Shown one piece after another: positions 48,140-58,515 of a stretch of 64,000 nucleotides of DNA; within the stretch, counting starts at the first letter, position 1, and each line of letters opens with the position of its first letter. The stretch spans positions 13,999,001 to 14,063,000 of the forward strand of contig WPIO01000003.1 in the NCBI GenBank assembly GCA_009760855.2, in the 5' to 3' direction. A program made the translations under genes and the position numbers. Source of the DNA: Cristatella mucedo (lineage: Eukaryota; Bryozoa; Phylactolaemata; Cristatellidae). The notes under the pieces are model-generated. The model was not told where the DNA came from. It ran no database searches and worked only from the letters and a program-made list of their open reading frames with translations.

Positions 48140-49135
48140 TTCCAGCTCGCGGATTCTAGTAAAAGGTGCGAGTCCTTCGCGACTCAGGGACAATGCTTTG
48201 AGTCCTCCGGGAGAGAACTTTCTTATTGCCCACTGCAAGTAGAGTAATAGCCACAAAAAGCTCGTATGTCACTACAGTGGTACCTCGGCTTAAGAGCTTA
48301 ATTCGTTTTGTGCCGGAGCTCATGACTCAAATTACTCGTATGTCAAATCATTTTTCCACATGGAAATTAATAAAAATGGCACTAATCCGTTTCGGACCCA
48401 CAACACTACAATTTGTTGTCATATGTTTTTAAATTAAAAATGTAATTATAAATAATGAATAGTGTTTTAAAACTAATATAATAGAATGTCTTGCAATAAA
48501 CGAGTTTTACTAGTCCTAATGTACTGGAGTAATTTGGAGATAAGACGACTTGACGATGCTAATTGAGTTAGAGGAGGAAGGATGAAATGAATATCTGAAT
48601 CTTATTCGCCGATTTTTGCCGTTTTTGCCGAACTTTCCTCGCTTTCAGTCTATTGGCTGGGCCTTTATGCCGAGGCGCCGATTGTTATCAGTTATGCAAT
48701 GAACTTTCACATGGTGATATTGCCTAGAGTACAGTATGTACTTAGCTGTTCCTGCCGTAGCTGGATTTAAGACTGAAGTCTGGCGATCTTGTGCATCCAA
48801 GCACAACGATGGCTCGCTCGACTCTGTTTGGGAGCGAACCAACAGACGTGGGCTTGGCGTCACACCCGGATCGTAGGGCAGCGTCTTGCAACGGAACGAC
48901 GTTCGCAACCCTACCCTTATTGGCCCGAGTAACCACACACGGAGTGTGACGTTCGCTGCGGCAACTAGAGATGGAGTATCTGAAGCTGGCTCGTAACAAA
49001 ATTTCAGCTCGAAACTCAACGCAAAAAATTGGCTGAGAGACAGCTCGTATCTCAAAACACTCATATGTCGAGACACTCGTAAGCCGAGGTACCGCTGTAT
49101 TTAAATGAGGCTGTTAATCAGCTGTCCTGTTTAAG
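48140..49135 (+). mobile_element. SINE-2 split by a Tigger-type MITE
   Basis: Head and first body part at about 48140-48274 (GTCCTCCGGGAGAGAACTTT, CTTATTGCCCACTGC), remainder at 49098-49135 (TTTAAATGAGGCTGTTAATC). Removing the insert and one TA restores CACTATTTAAATGAGGCTG, the usual SINE-2 reading. Confidence 0.8.
48275..49097. mobile_element. Tigger/pogo-type non-autonomous element (MITE)
   Basis: Terminal inverted repeats CAGTGGTACCTCGGCTTAAG and, at the other end, CAGCGGTACCTCGGCTTACG (read inward), flanked by TA on both sides (48273-48274 and 49098-49099). The ends and TA target site are typical of the Tigger branch of Tc1/mariner. The 823 bases encode no transposase, so it would have moved with help from another element. 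Confidence 0.88.
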
Positions 49136-49435
49136 AAGGATTCTCTTAGAAGAAAGAAGGCTTCAACGACCCTCAGCCTATTTTTCTTCTTAAGATCTCG
49201 AAACAAGAGCTCCTCTGAGGGCCCTTTAGGAGGCTAAGTTTGGCATCATATCATATCAAAATCCGGTTCGGTCAGCATCCAGTTTCAAGGATTAGGTAGG
49301 TGTGCTCTTTTGGATGGCAAACATTTGCCTAAGGACTTTTCTCAGCCGTTCTGACACTTTTGTACCTTAAAAGAGTGAATTTAGAGATAACTTAGTCTTC
49401 CATGTGCATGCTCTCTCACTCACCCTTGATCTATT

Positions 49436-49975
49436 TCTCTCCCTCTCTCTCTCTCTCTCTTCTTTCTCACTGTCTCTCTCTCTCCATTTCTATCAGTCTC
49501 TTTCTTATGCTTGTCCCTCTCTTTCGTACTCTCTCCTTCTCTCCCTCTCTCGCTCTCTGTATCTCTTAGTTGTCTCCCCTCTCCCTATTTTTCTTTCCCT
49601 TTCCTTCCCTCTCTTTCGCTCTTCACTGTCTCTGTTCATCAATTACTCTCCATTCATCTGCCTATCCAATTCTATCCTTGCCGCACGCTCTCTCTATCCT
49701 GCTACCCTCCTCTCATTCCCCATCTCTCCCTCCTCTCACTGTCTCTTCCAGTCCATATCTCTCATATCTCTCTCTCTCTCGTTCTTAATCTTTCTCTCTC
49801 TCTCTCTCTCTTTCTCTCACTCTCTCCATCCCTAACTCTCCCTTTCCCTTCTTCTCCCTACCTACCCGCCTCCCTCTCACTCTAGCGTTTTTTCTCTCAC
49901 TCTCTATATTCCTACCACATTCTCCATCTCCTTTCTTCTCTCCCAGCCTTCCCCTCTTAACCTCTCTCTCCGAAT
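49436..49975. repeat. CT-rich low-complexity tract
   Basis: More than 500 bases of almost pure pyrimidine on the plus strand, built from CTCTCT and CCCTCT runs. The open frames across it are compositional artefacts. Confidence 0.95.
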
Positions 49976-50386
49976 AAATTTCTCGTCCTCTCATTTGGGC
50001 GGCAACAATATATTTTCCATGAGCCAAAAGCGAACATCGTTTAGTCTTTCCTTCTGCTCACCAGCTGCTGCTTCGCAAAGAATCATTTCTGCCGATAGCA
50101 AGCAACTACAGTAGATTGGGAAGATGGTGAATGGCTGGCCACAGCAGATGCTAATGGAGCCTTAATGAAAGAGGTCAGGGCTAGGGCAATGCATTTCATC
50201 CTCATGCTGGACAAGACGACTGAGATGAGGCAAGTACTGTTACCATGGCTGACTAACTGGTAAGAGCAGACCGAAGAGATACACTCTTTAAAGCAGCAGA
50301 TCTAACTTTCTTAAGAAGTAACGACGAGCCGAAGTATAGCTTTTAAGATATCCTACATTCTGATCGGCTGCTGAGCAATGGGATAC

Positions 50387-51795
50387 TGTAGCGCCCTGCT
50401 GGCCTTGGCTGAATTTTAGCACGAACAAGAGCTGTTCGGAGGCGGGCTAGAACTACTTTGTCCTGGAGCAGTGAGCCAGAGAGGAGCGTCAGTGCGGTTA
50501 GAGAGCAAGAGCTTAAGAGCAAGCCAGGAAGCTCTTTAACCAGCGGTGGCGACTCGGCCTTTAGAATTGGTCCGATACCCGCGGGAGCTGCTGATTGATG
50601 TTGGCTGGCCTGTCAACCTTCGCCATCACTCTGTCCAAAAAGAATCGTCTGGAACCCATTCGCCATTCAAGCTGGACAGAGGGGAAATTCCAGTGGCCTA
50701 GTGCCGGTATTATTTCCTTACCGTAATGGGCTCTGGTGTCGGGCCCAATACCACTAAGCTCTTGCCCCATTGTCTCAGCTAAGTATTTAAGAGTCGAGCG
50801 ACGCTCGCTCTGGGCCTGGTGTTTTTGGTCTCTTCTGGTCTTCGGTCCGGCTCTGCGCTTCGACGCCGTCGGGCACTCGTTTCTCTGAAAGCGAAGGAGG
50901 AGGGCGGGCTGTCCGCCGACGATTGACAGAACAGGACGAGACAGCGCCAGGAGGATTCGGCGGACTCCGCCGAACACGGTCGTATCTCGCCCGAGCTGGA
51001 ATTCTGTGTTTCTTTTGTGTTTTGTGTGTGCGCGCTAGCGCGTGGTCTCGGCATAGGGATTTTCCGGTGCGGCATTAGGCGTAGTTGACTTGTGTGGAGG
51101 CCTAGTTCTCCGGTTAGGGTTTAGGCTCCAGTTTGAGCTCCGTCTATTTGGGTCGTTCCCCAGTATAGATGTAAGTAGCGTAAGTGTGGAGACGTGTTTC
51201 CTCCGCAAGAGTGCTTGAGGTGGCGTGTGTGGAGTATTCCTGCCACACAGGTGGAAACCAAGTCCTAGTTCTCCGGTTAGGGTTTAGGCTCTGGTTCGGG
51301 CTCCGTCTATTTGGGTCGTTTCCCATTATACACGTAAGCAGCCCCAGTGTGGAGAAGTATTTCTCCGCAAGAGTGCTTGAGGTGGCGTGTGTGGAGTATT
51401 CCTGCCGCACTGGTGGAAACCGAGTCCTGGTTCTCCGGTTAGGGTTTAGGCTCCGGTTCGCGCTTCAGTGTGGAGAAGTATTCCCTCCGCAAGAGTGTTG
51501 GTGCTGTTGAGAACGTGCGAGGAGTGTGGAGATAAAACTGAGCTAGACGCGCAGCGACTTTATGCGCTTGCGAATAAAGTTCAGTAAAATCCCCAATTTG
51601 TGTGTCTCGCTTTCCAATTCACGCCGCGGACTCACGACCCCCTTTAGTAACGGTAAGCAGGTCAGCGCCAGAAACACTCGTTTCGTGGCGGCCAGCTTAT
51701 TGCGTGTAGGCTCGAATCGAACGGCATTAGGCGCTAGGCAACGCCGCTAGGTAAGCGGCAGGTCAAGCCTACTCCGCCGAGCCTTCGGCGTTACA
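50387..51795 (+). mobile_element. Solo LTR, about 1.4 kb, with 4-bp target duplication
   Basis: Begins TGTAGCGCCCTGCTGGCC and ends CCTTCGGCGTTACA. It is flanked by ATAC at 50383-50386 and 51796-51799. It contains tandem units of 162 bases (CTCCGCAAGA at 51201 and again at 51363), an AATAAA near 51573 and a C/G-rich end. It is the same family as the LTR at 46848-48053. No gag or pol follows, so it probably arose by recombination between two LTRs. Confidence 0.88.
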
Positions 51796-52067
51796 ATACT
51801 TTCTTTGTTCAGCTAAACATTTGCTACCGCTTTTGTGCTTCTTACTTCCTTTCTACTTCTAAGTGTCATGTTCTAAAGTGAACTTTCGTTAGACGACCAC
51901 ATCAGCTCCACAATCAAGTCTGCCTACTTTCAGCTACACAACATTGCTAAAATTTGGGCTTGTTTAGACAGGGATACCACATCCAAGTTGGTCCATGCAT
52001 TTGTGACATCCCGTTTGACTTCTGTAACTCACTGCTTCCATGTCTACCGGCATGTGCAATCAGGCGT

Positions 52068-52370
52068 TTAAATAAATAAGTACAATTCATTTGTATAGCG
52101 CCCCAAGAGAACTTTATCTCTATTCAGTTGCTTCACATATATATATGCTAGCTGATTTAACAGCCTCTTTTGTATAGCGACAGAAGAGCCTTTATGGCTA
52201 TCACCACCGCTTGCAGTGTCAATAAAGAATCGCTCACTCGGAATTCGAACCCACAACCTCGGGAGTGAGGTCGTGAAAAGCAACCACCTAACCTAGTGAA
52301 CCCTAGGGGCTCGAGCCCACTACCTTAGTCAGAACTTAGTCGGGGCGAGCACTTTCCGCTGGACCAACAG
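52068..52370 (-). mobile_element. SINE-1 inserted in LINE A, itself interrupted
   Basis: Tail part 52068-52146 (ACAATTCATTTGTATAGCGC, CCCAAGAGAACTTTATCTCT) and head part 52307-52370 (GGCTCGAGCCCACTACCTTA, GGGGCGAGCACTTTCCGCTG). A SINE-2 lies between the two. Confidence 0.88.
52147..52306 (-). mobile_element. SINE-2 inserted in SINE-1
   Basis: Reverse SINE-2: GCTGATTTAACAGCCTCTTT, TATAGCGACAGAAGAGCC, TATCACCACCGCTTGCAGTG, AATTCGAACCCACAACCTCG (B box), ending near CCTAACCTAGTGAACCCTAG. It shows SINE-2 was active after SINE-1 at this site. Confidence 0.88.
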
Positions 52371-52984
52371 CTTACAGTTGGTGCAAAACTCTGCAGCTAG
52401 GCTTGTCTGTCGTTACTGTCGCTGTTGCCACATTACACCACTTCTCGCAGACCTGCACTGGCTACCAGTCAAGCAATGTAGTGACTTCAAGGTTTTGTCA
52501 CTCACTTTTAGGTCCCTTAATTCTTTAGCTCCAGCCTACCTATCAGATCTACTGCCTCACAATGCTAAGCATAGTACCACCCGCTTTTCGAATCTGTTTA
52601 CCTATACCTCGTATCAACCTCAAATCCTATGGAGACCATTTTTTGGTTCGTATTCTCCCAAAGCCTGGAACTCACTCCCAACTTCAGTCTCGAAATCTCC
52701 TGATTTGACCACGTTAAAAAAGAAACTAAAAACGCACCTATTTATTAAAGCCTTAAGTAGATCCTGCAATTTGCGTGCTGACACTGCATGCTTTACTCGC
52801 ATGCTGACCCTGTGCATGCCACCCCTAACCATGCTATTCTTTTTGTTTATTGAGCATGCTACCACTAACCATTCGATTGTGTTTCCTTTGCAGCAAATGT
52901 AAAGCGCCTAGAAAGATATCGAGTTCTCTGAGGGCACTTTATCAAAAGTGTTAGTATTATTGTTTATTATCATTACTTCTTCGA

Positions 52985-54480
52985 GTGATTTTCGACTTTA
53001 ACACTTGGATGGAAGCTAATTTTCTTAAATTGAATCACAAGACCAACCTTATTTTTATGGCCAGACCTAGGGTCAATAAATTGGCTCAGCAAGCATCTTT
53101 CCTCTAGTCCCTATATGTAATCTAGAGATCCTATTCCATCATAACCTGCTGCAAAATTAGCACATAAGCTTCACAGTAAAGCCTACATACTTCCATCCAC
53201 GTTATAGTGCAACAGTTTGAGCATTCTTAGATAACGGTGCCGCAGCTAGGTTTGTCCATGCTTTTGTAACATCCCGACTAGATGGTGAAGCTCTACTTTC
53301 AGGTTAAACTGCTAGTGGAATAACAAGTCGGGATATGGTGGGAAACTGGTTCGCCAGGTTTGTCTGTCGTAAACACAACTGATGCACCACCCAGCTTCCC
53401 TCTGACCAGCACTGGCTCCCTATCAAACAGCTCATCTAATTTAACGTCACGTTACTCAATTATAGGTCCCTTCAATCTCTTCTACGGCTTACATAATCTA
53501 AGAAATACTTACTACTGGGGGTCCCAGTGCACCACCTGCTTAGCTTACTCTCTGAATGCATAGCTGTGCCTCTAACAAACATCAAATCCTTGGGAGAAAC
53601 CACACAATTTCATATTCTTAGCAACCTAAAGTCTGAAATTTGCTACCGAGTGACATCACTTGGCTTGACGATAGATCAAATAAAGCTAAAAACTCGTCTG
53701 TTCTTGTCAGCATTTGCTCCACCTTAGTGAATTGTCCTTAGGTGCTCATGCTTGCTCAATTATTCATGCTATTGTCATTTCTCAGTTGACATGCTTCCTT
53801 TCCGGCCTACATCGAGTGAATGGGAAGATATTTAGCTCTCTTAGAGCCCTACACAGAGGGTTCTTATGTTTGCACCTCTACTATTCTGCTCTTCTTGCTT
53901 TTCAGCATTGAATTTGTATTTTTCACCACAACTGTGTACAGAACTGCACTTATAAGTATAATTAATCTGTATAAATATATTTCATTCGTATAGCGCCATA
54001 AGAGAACTTAGTTTCTAATCAGGTGCATAACATATGCCGCGTGCTCGAGCCCACGACCTCGGTCATTAAATACACCAAGACGGATGAGTCACTCAAAACA
54101 CCAGAGTTTCAACAGATCACTCAAACAAATCGGCTACCCCTAGCCGACGCACTGACTTACCGTGTTCGCATGCTACCATTGGCTTTTTTTAACTCGAGCC
54201 GTTTAGCTGTCTCTAACTAACCCCGAGATCTGTGGGACTATGGCATCAGTTTCTATGCCAGAAGCTTCCTCTTGACTTGATGACATTTAAATGTAAGCTA
54301 AAATCATAGATTTTCCTCTTCGCATTTGCCCAGTCCTTGTGAACTGTCCTCTATGCTTGTATGCATGCTGGAATTGTGCATGCTACCACTAGTCAGCTGA
54401 AATTCTTTCTTTCAAGCATATGCAAAGTGCCCGAAAAGTGATTTCGTTCTCTTAGTGAGCTACACAAATGCTTTAGTACC
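52985..54480 (+). mobile_element. Old diverged L2-like LINE copy
   Basis: Recognisable pieces: TGGATGGAAGCTAATTTTCT (WMEANFLKLN), FVTSRLD-like sequence at 53255, GSLNLF-like sequence at 53465, and an eroded stem-loop tail (GCAAAGTGCCCGAAAAGTGA) near 54420. Broken by a SINE-1 at 53970. Much older than the copies with clear frames. Confidence 0.65.
53970..54075 (-). mobile_element. SINE-1 fragment in old LINE
   Basis: ATTCGTATAGCGCCATAAGA, GAACTTAGTTTCTAATCAGG and GCTCGAGCCCACGACCTCGG. The A-box end is missing. Confidence 0.8.
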
Positions 54481-55454
54481 ACTATGGAAGACGATTTTTG
54501 TACCTGAGTAATAAGCGGTATTTTTTATTTAGTCGTGCCTCAGAAATATGGAAGTTGGCTATTATTCCCGACAAACTTTGCTTCTGTAACTAGAAAATTA
54601 TTAACGTGAAAATTAACTCTTTTCCGATGAGAAAATTGACAAATTTTTATCCTGTGGTTCACATTCAGTCAGATAGAATACCAAGTGAATCAAAATTTAC
54701 ATGTATTTTTTGTGAGGTCATACGAAAATGACCACTCAAAAGTGTCCAGAAACGAGATGTTTTTGATTTGCGGCTATACTTACTCATACTGTACGCTTCT
54801 CTGGATCTTTACGAGGAAATCAGCAACACATATTAAATGCCCTAGTAGATGGTGCAACCAAATTCAAGCTGAATGTATATGTCATACGCTCCAGCAATTA
54901 CTAAGGCGGCTTATGTTAGTGATCGGGCATTGTGCTCGCAAGGAATGGCTAATGGCCAAACAATATCGACTGCCTTGACATTACATTGCATTTTTAGAAG
55001 GTTAGTTCTGCCCAGCATGCGCTTCAAAGTAAAGCACTTGAAACAACCAACGGGCTGCTGTCTATTGGCTGTGGCTTACCATTAGCTGTTTGGTAGGAGT
55101 TGGGGATCGCTGCACAGCTGGCGTGCCTTCATCTCAACCTAAGTTAGTCAAGCACGCAAGAAATGTAACTCAGCCGTAAGCATCAGTCGAATGTATTTTC
55201 TCGCTCTCCTAACAGTAGCGGGCTCAGCGACTCTTCCAACACAACTGGCCTTAGCGGCTCCCGACACAGAACTAAAGTCTGAGGGCAAGGCCCAGCTACT
55301 GTTTCCTCACCTGTGACCCATCTGCCGCATAAAATGAGGGGTCAGTCACATCAAAGCCTCATTAAACTATACGCCAAAATAAAGCACCCGTACCTGCCAT
55401 TAATGTCAGCAGGCGATGGCAACAGGTCCTACAAAAGTCGCAATTAGGAACGTG
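54481..55454. other. Unassigned stretch
   Basis: About 1 kb of mixed sequence with no recognised repeat, exon or RNA gene. Confidence 0.4.
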
Positions 55455-55766
55455 ATAATAACAATGAGACATTTGCACAGTACCTTAAGATAACTCAATC
55501 GCTTTGTAAGCACTGGATACAGATACTTTGTAAGCACTGTATGGTGTAATGGAAGTAAGTCAATTAGCGAGTGATATATGCTCAGTGCGATCCCCATAAA
55601 CACCTGAAGGACGATTCAAACGGACTGAGAAAATGCTGTGACAAAAATGTGGGTTATTAGCTTAATTTTAAATATAGTCAAGTCAGGGGATATTGTGAGG
55701 TCAGTCACAAGTTAGGGAGCATACGAACGCAGGTATGGTCTCCAAAAGATTAGAGGTATATTATTG

Positions 55767-55770
55767 AGCA

Positions 55771-55806
<36 letters not shown>

Positions 55807-55810
55807 CATA

Positions 55811-55864
<54 letters not shown>

Positions 55865-55867
55865 GGC

Positions 55868-55902
<35 letters not shown>

Positions 55903-55905
55903 GAT
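55767..55905. repeat. (AT)n repeat with palindromic potential
   Basis: Nearly pure TATATA interrupted by a few CATATG and GGCATG steps. It is self-complementary and could form hairpins. Confidence 0.95.
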
Positions 55906-55994
55906 TAGATTAGAGGCTAAACGACTGGAGTGTTGGAAGAGTGAGTCGTCTTATTCAAAGCCTGATTAGGATGCGTTTCGGATACGTTTTCCGG

Positions 55995-57388
55995 TGTAAC
56001 TGGTTAGAGTATACCCACAGGCCGGAGTATACCCTAAGTTAAAATGGCCTAGGCCACTTTATAGCCCGGAGGTATTTTCTGATCTAGGCGACTCTATACC
56101 CCTTTAGGCCAAATTATACCCCGTCGTATCAATTGTTTTTGAGCGATACAAACATCACGTGGTCGTGGTGGCTCACTGATCCGCGCTGGCGCCGACCCTA
56201 GCACCTAATTCTCCGGTCTCCATTGTTCTTATCTTAAGTCACTCGTTACTCCGATCTCTAACATACCTCGTCTTTTATACAAACTGTTTCTTAAGTCGGA
56301 ATATTGGCTACTGTCTTCGCACTGAAAGCCCTCGATCTCTGCCTACTGTGCTGTATAAACTCTCGTGCACAGCAATGCGCCTAGTCATCGTGCCTCTGCG
56401 CGGCTACTGACATTTACATAATACGTAGTTTTGAGCAGACCTCGATTCAAAAAGGAATCTTGAAACCTAGGATTCACTTTCCGGTTGCAAGGGCAGCCGT
56501 CTTCATCTCCCAGCTGGTGCGAGATTTTTGCTGGTCGCCTTTAAATTCATAAAATCGCAAGTTGTCTTTTTCTCAGCTCGAATGGGTCAGCTTAATTCGA
56601 CTAGCAGATGTCCCATAACCTCCACACGCCGATGCATTCTTAATCGCCTCAATTTCTACTTGTCATGAACAGAGGCGAAGCCCTAGGGTAGCAGGGGTGG
56701 CAGCTGCCACGCCTGGCCTGGTAGGTGGGAGCCGAGTCTGACACCCGGTGGCACGGCCCAAAGCTGCGCTTTTGCTGCCGCCGGCCCCTAGTAAGTTGGC
56801 CAGGCTGCACGACCCCAAAGGCACCGGGGACGCTCCCGGACCAATTTACCGGGGGGGGGGGGCTTCTCCCGCCCCCGTGCTACCGCGGCACGCCAAGCCT
56901 GGCTTCGCCTCTGGCCACGAACGAGGAAGTGCCACTTGTCTACAGAGCTAGACGATCGTGCAAAGACACGCCCTTTCACACGATCATCCGATTCTCTTAC
57001 CCTGGTGGTCCCAATTTAAATTGAATGCTGTAGGTGATCGTTTCTTTTGCTCATTAGGACCTGAAGTGAGGAATTTCTTTCAACATTCTCTTCGTGCAGG
57101 TGCTCAAGCCTATACGCTTTTTAGATATCGGTGCAAGTTCTATGTCGGATATTAGCAGAAACTGCTGGTGAATGTTCTCTGTTTGGATAATGAACCCTAA
57201 AAAAATCAAAAATAATTAAAAGAGTTAGGTATAGTTAAAAATGTCATGCTCTGAATCTTCTTTTAGAAAGGGTATATCCTGGCCTGGTGGGGTATAGTTT
57301 GGCCTAGCCTATTTTAACCCTGGGGTATAAAGTGGCCTAGGCCGTTTTCTCCCTGGATATACTTTGGGCGGGATATGGGCCTGTTACA
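55995..57388. mobile_element. TGTAAC-ended DNA transposon (Ginger-like candidate), non-autonomous
   Basis: Ends TGTAACTGGTTAGAG and, read inward from the right, TGTAACAGGCCCATA, flanked by CCGG on both sides (55991-55994, 57389-57392). Sub-terminal sequence is inverted as well: GGCCTAGGCCACTTTATA occurs near 56047 and its reverse complement near 57325, along with several TATACCCC motifs. TGTAAC ends with four-base duplications recall Ginger elements, but no transposase is present to prove the class. Interrupted by a small hAT-like MITE. Confidence 0.75.
56670..56913. mobile_element. hAT-like MITE nested in the TGTAAC element
   Basis: Terminal inverted repeats of 13 bases (CAGAGGCGAAGCC at 56670 and its reverse complement ending at 56913). 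Flanks are GTCATGAA and GCCACGAA, an eight-base target duplication with two T/C differences, as expected for hAT transposons. The inside is G+C-rich and has a run of 12 or so G near 56851. No coding sequence. Confidence 0.85.
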
Positions 57389-58061
57389 CCGGAACTAGAG
57401 AATGAATGAACCTATAAGTGAGCTACAGAACCTTGAAGCTGATAGGCTGCTTGATGGGAAGCCCATTCAGGTCGGGAGAAGTGGTATAATGTGGCAGTTG
57501 GTAACGTTAATGACAGGCCAGACTAGGTGCAGTTTTACATCAAATGTTCGTTTCTTATTGCACGAGTAGGAGACCTTCGAGTACTGAGTTACAGTAGTCG
57601 AGAAGAGATGGTGCTGGATGAGTGCACCCCTCTAAAGTTGACAGAAGGGGCATTCTGGCTTATATGATTGGGTGTTTTGGGCAAGGTCAAGGTTCAGCCC
57701 CTTAAAAAGTTTATCCCTAGCTAATTATTGGCTGAGTCCTGGCTAGGAGGCCGCAGATTCCGGATGGCTTGCTCCAAAAGGAGCATTGAACCACTTCAGC
57801 CTCTGTACTCGTTAGGTCCTTGTAAGGTCAAGGTTGAGATTCCTTAGCATTTATTTCAGGCAGTACCACAGGTAGGACTGCGGTACATGACAGTCATGTT
57901 ACTGCTGGTATGCAGCTAAGTTAGGTATCAAATTGATCTGAGGAACGTTCTTCAGCCAGCTAGTTTGTATGCAAATTGTTTTCTATATCTGACAAAAAAT
58001 TATCTTTTCCTGGATTCACTACATAGTTATCCTCTATTTCGGCACTGCATGCTTGGTGCAT

Positions 58062-58170
58062 GCATGTGTGTGTTTGTGTGTGTGTGTGTGTGTGCGCGTG
58101 CATGTTTGTGCGTGAGTGTTTGTGCATGCGTATCTGCGCATGCAAGTGAGCATGCACATTTGGTGCTTTT
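58062..58170. repeat. (TG)n and ATGCATG-rich tract
   Basis: Alternating purine-pyrimidine sequence: GTGTGTTTGTGTGTGTGTGT, then GCGCGTGCATG and GCATGCGTATC steps. Confidence 0.9.
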
Positions 58171-58434
58171 TCGTTTGCATGCCTGCATGCATGCCTGTGT
58201 GGCTGTGCCGCGCTTTATCTTGAAGATGACAGCAGTCTTTTCTAATAATTTCTTCCTTGCAAGCCCTAAACAACACACAGACAGTGGGAAAACAGACATT
58301 CTGGCTCAGCAGCTGCCGACAAGCCGAAATAACACACTTGATAAATTGGCTTCCAAAGACTTGCTTAGCCAAGACAGGTCCAGAATAACCAGCAATTGGT
58401 CATGCTCTCTTTGGTGGTGTTGGCGGTGGTCACG

Positions 58435-58435
<1 letters not shown>

Positions 58436-58513
<78 letters not shown>
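58436..58513. repeat. (CT)n microsatellite
   Basis: A pure CT run of about 38 units. Confidence 0.97.

Positions 58514-58515
<2 letters not shown>

Larger units (their letters stand above)
51867..52965 (+). mobile_element. LINE family A copy carrying nested SINEs
   Basis: CATGTTCTAAAGTGAACTTT to the tail AAAGCGCCTAGAAAGATATC and ATTATTG. The sequence CAGGCG at 52067 is continued by CTTACAGTTGG only at 52371; the material between is a SINE-1 that holds a SINE-2. The C-terminal reading [11 protein letters not shown] and LHWLPVKQCSDFKVLSL is clear after the insert. Confidence 0.88.
55455..57610 (-). mobile_element. LINE family A copy, minus strand, split by a DNA transposon
   Basis: Left part 55455-55765 (eroded tail; CAAGTCAGGGGATATTGTGA as in other copies) and right part 57393-57610 (AACCTATAAGTGAGCTACAG, AACCTTGAAGCTGATAGGC). 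The intervening material includes an AT repeat and the TGTAAC-ended element. Confidence 0.75.

Noticed and set aside
49404-49885. Long Ser/Leu-rich open frames
   Set aside because: They come from CT-repeat DNA; composition alone explains them.
46848-51795. One complete LTR retrotransposon bounded by the two LTRs
   Set aside because: The 2.3 kb between them contains a SINE-2, a MITE and a CT tract, with no gag, protease, RT or integrase.
55181-55340. Possible exon with few stops
   Set aside because: No recognised protein, no convincing splice sites.
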